Assembly (NCBI GenBank): GCA_033557465.1
Contig: CM066033.1
Location: forward strand, 233,556,109 to 233,620,108
Direction: 5' to 3'
Length of the DNA stretch: 64,000 bases
DNA from: Ichthyophis bannanicus
Taxonomy: Eukaryota > Chordata > Amphibia > Gymnophiona > Ichthyophiidae
Part shown: positions 62,731 through 64,000 of the stretch, piece after piece
Numbering within the stretch: position 1 is the stretch's first letter
Layout: each line of letters opens with the position of its first letter
The notes under the pieces: generated by a model
Told to the model about the DNA's origin: nothing
Database searches by the model: none
What the model saw: only the letters and a program-made list of their open reading frames with translations
Program-made: the position numbers and the translations under genes

Positions 62731-62868
62731 GCTGAGGAGGGGGTCGGATAGCGCGGGGTGGCGGGGCCTGGGGGGGAGGGGCCCTGTCAGTGGAGAGCTG
62801 CTGAGGAGGGGTCGGGTAGCACAGTGGTGGCGGGCCTGGGGGGGAGGGGCCCTGTCAGTGATTCCGTT
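62731..62868 (+). repeat. Tandem repeat, two 69-bp units
   Basis: GCTGAGGAGG starts units at 62731 and 62800; both contain GGTCGG.TAGC and GGCCTGGGGGGGAGGGGCCC. The second unit has a few substitutions and small gaps. Confidence 0.85.
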
Positions 62869-62890
62869 CTCGGAGTGGTGGGAAGGGGTA

Positions 62891-64000
62891 CCTGATTGAC
62901 TTCGACACCAAATCGCCTGTTGAACGGCAGGAAATGCTCGAGTGAGAGTTGGGAAAGGAGGGCGGGGGATGCGTGGGTTAGTGCATTGGGCGCGATTCTT
63001 TCGGCGCCTCGCCCTATGGGTTGCTTTTGGCATATCCGGATTCTGTATTGGGGGCGTCCCGGCCGCTCGGAGTGAGGGCATGGTGGAACTATGTTAGCCT
63101 GTTCAAGGACGGAATGGAGGGGGACAAAAGGTTATCTTGGGGCACTCAAGATATGTTCACCGCTGGCTGACCCGAATGTCCGCTAGGGCTGGTGTAGGTT
63201 GAGGGGCGGCGGAGGGGTGGGCGGGGGATGCGGGCAGTGGGGGCGGGTTGTTCCTTTCGCTCGCTGTCGGCCTGTTTCCAGCGGTAAGCTTGGACGGGGG
63301 GGGGGGGTTGGTGACACGTGTTGGAGGTTCAATAAGTCTACCTCCCCATTTCCGGACGGCGGGTTCTGGCACTTCGGCACGGTTTGTGGCAGAGGGCATT
63401 TCACTACAATACGTGGTTCAAAAGGGGTCAACGGCGCCTGGGGATCGGCCCCCAAGCCACGAGGTGTGGGGCAGTCGTGCTCCGACTCCGATACGTGTGT
63501 AATTTTGTAAGGGTCACTTCGGCGGTATCCGCGGTGGCGGGATAGGGTTCTACTGGGGGTTCAGTTTCCAATTGAATTGGCTCTTCCAGGGCAGGGCACG
63601 GTGGTGTTGCCTAGTACTCGGCATTCATCTTCCTTATGGCGTGTTGGTGGCTGTTGCCGAATGAGGAGCCTGGGAGGTTCAGGCTACTTTGTAATTGTCC
63701 CTGTCCTATGGGGGGTCGGTCACTGACTGCATTCCGCGCGGGTTGTGTCCGTGAGGTATGCGTCATTTGATCGGGCGGCGGAGGGTGACGGCAGTGGGTT
63801 GGGCCGCATTGCTGGACAAGGTTGGGGTTGCCTTGGCCTTGCGTCCGTTGTTGGTGCCTTCATCTCCGTTTACTTGCGGGGCTGCCCTTTTCAGAGGGCG
63901 TCTTATTTTGACAACTGTTGGCCTCGGTGCTGCCCAGTCGCCGGTGCGTTCTTGTCACTGTTCCGTACCTTCCTGTATTGGTTGCGCAGGTGGTGCGTTA
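62891..64000 (+). pseudogene. DIRS/Ngaro-type retroelement gag and RT remnant
   Basis: The plus strand, in shifting frames, shows: WWNYVSLFKDGMEGDK (near 63081), resembling the gag-like protein of tyrosine-recombinase retroelements; a decayed zinc-knuckle region starting CWRFNKSTSPFPD and WHFGTVCGRGHF (63319-63420), in which several expected Cys codons are changed; RYPRWRDRVLL (near 63523), the linker before the RT; EEPGRFRLLCNCPCPMGG (63663-63716), the first RT block; SVRYASFDRAAE (near 63749); and FQRASYFDNCWPRCCPVAG (near 63890-63950). The order matches DIRS/Ngaro pol. Stops and frameshifts show it is dead. It runs off the window, so the tyrosine recombinase, if present, is not seen. Confidence 0.6.

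Larger units (their letters stand above)
61150..62890. other. GC-rich region upstream of the DIRS/Ngaro-type sequence
   Basis: An abrupt rise in G+C and CpG begins near 61175. GGGAGCCAATCAGG (about 61290) has a CCAAT box. Many overlapping frames are open in all phases, as expected from composition, and none has a recognisable motif. It may be the 5' terminal repeat and leader of the retroelement at 62890-64000, or a separate GC-rich repeat. A host CpG-island promoter is a weaker alternative. 61872-62270 is G-rich low-complexity DNA. Confidence 0.45.

Overview
The window looks like vertebrate intergenic DNA built almost entirely from transposable elements. I found no convincing host gene, and no rRNA or CRISPR array. 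The mixture is CR1, L2, L1, RTE/BovB and R4-type LINEs, a Penelope-like element, Tigger and hAT DNA transposons, an LTR insertion and a tyrosine-recombinase (DIRS/Ngaro-type) retroelement. That mixture, together with CR1 copies ending in repeated AGAACATAAG, suggests a large repeat-rich tetrapod genome, most likely an amphibian such as a caecilian. The organism call is inference only.

Layout. 1-4640: eroded L2 and CR1 pieces, LINE 3' tails, and a hAT-like foldback repeat. 4640-7985: an L2 copy (+) cut by a CR1 (-). 7986-10995: old unrecognised sequence, an ancient CR1 tail and a 458-bp inverted-repeat element. 10996-17700: an L1 ORF1 copy (-) split by a nearly complete CR1 carrying both ORFs, beside another CR1 that is itself interrupted. 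17700-22675: L1 ORF1 remains, about 2.9 kb of unrecognised DNA and a second copy of the inverted-repeat element. 22676-31850: L2-type LINEs, including one nearly full copy (-) whose RT frame is split by a complete Tigger transposon (24127-26755). 31855-37266: L1, CR1 and L2 fragments, the last split by a 2.1-kb hAT-like element with an 8-bp target duplication.

37267-50950 is the most unusual part: a Penelope-like retroelement in an inverted arrangement. A minus-strand arm made of repeat units and a plus-strand arm with the RT/GIY-YIG gene meet at a 101-bp palindrome. Each arm carries one hammerhead-ribozyme motif. A nearly intact L1 (41067-46498, ORF2 of 1267 codons) sits inside. 51780-54775 is an R4/Dong-type LINE cut by a LINE tail and by an LTR-like insertion with a long ORF in its U3 region. 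54983-58515 holds CR1 and L1 remnants. 58557-61033 is a 5'-truncated but open RTE/BovB copy with a perfect 9-bp target duplication. 61150-64000 is GC-rich and ends in decayed DIRS/Ngaro-type gag and RT sequence that runs off the window.

The genes do not form a host pathway. Each belongs to a mobile element, and their nesting gives relative insertion ages: Tigger is younger than its L2 host, CR1 younger than L2 and L1, hAT younger than L2, L1 younger than the Penelope array, and the LTR younger than R4.
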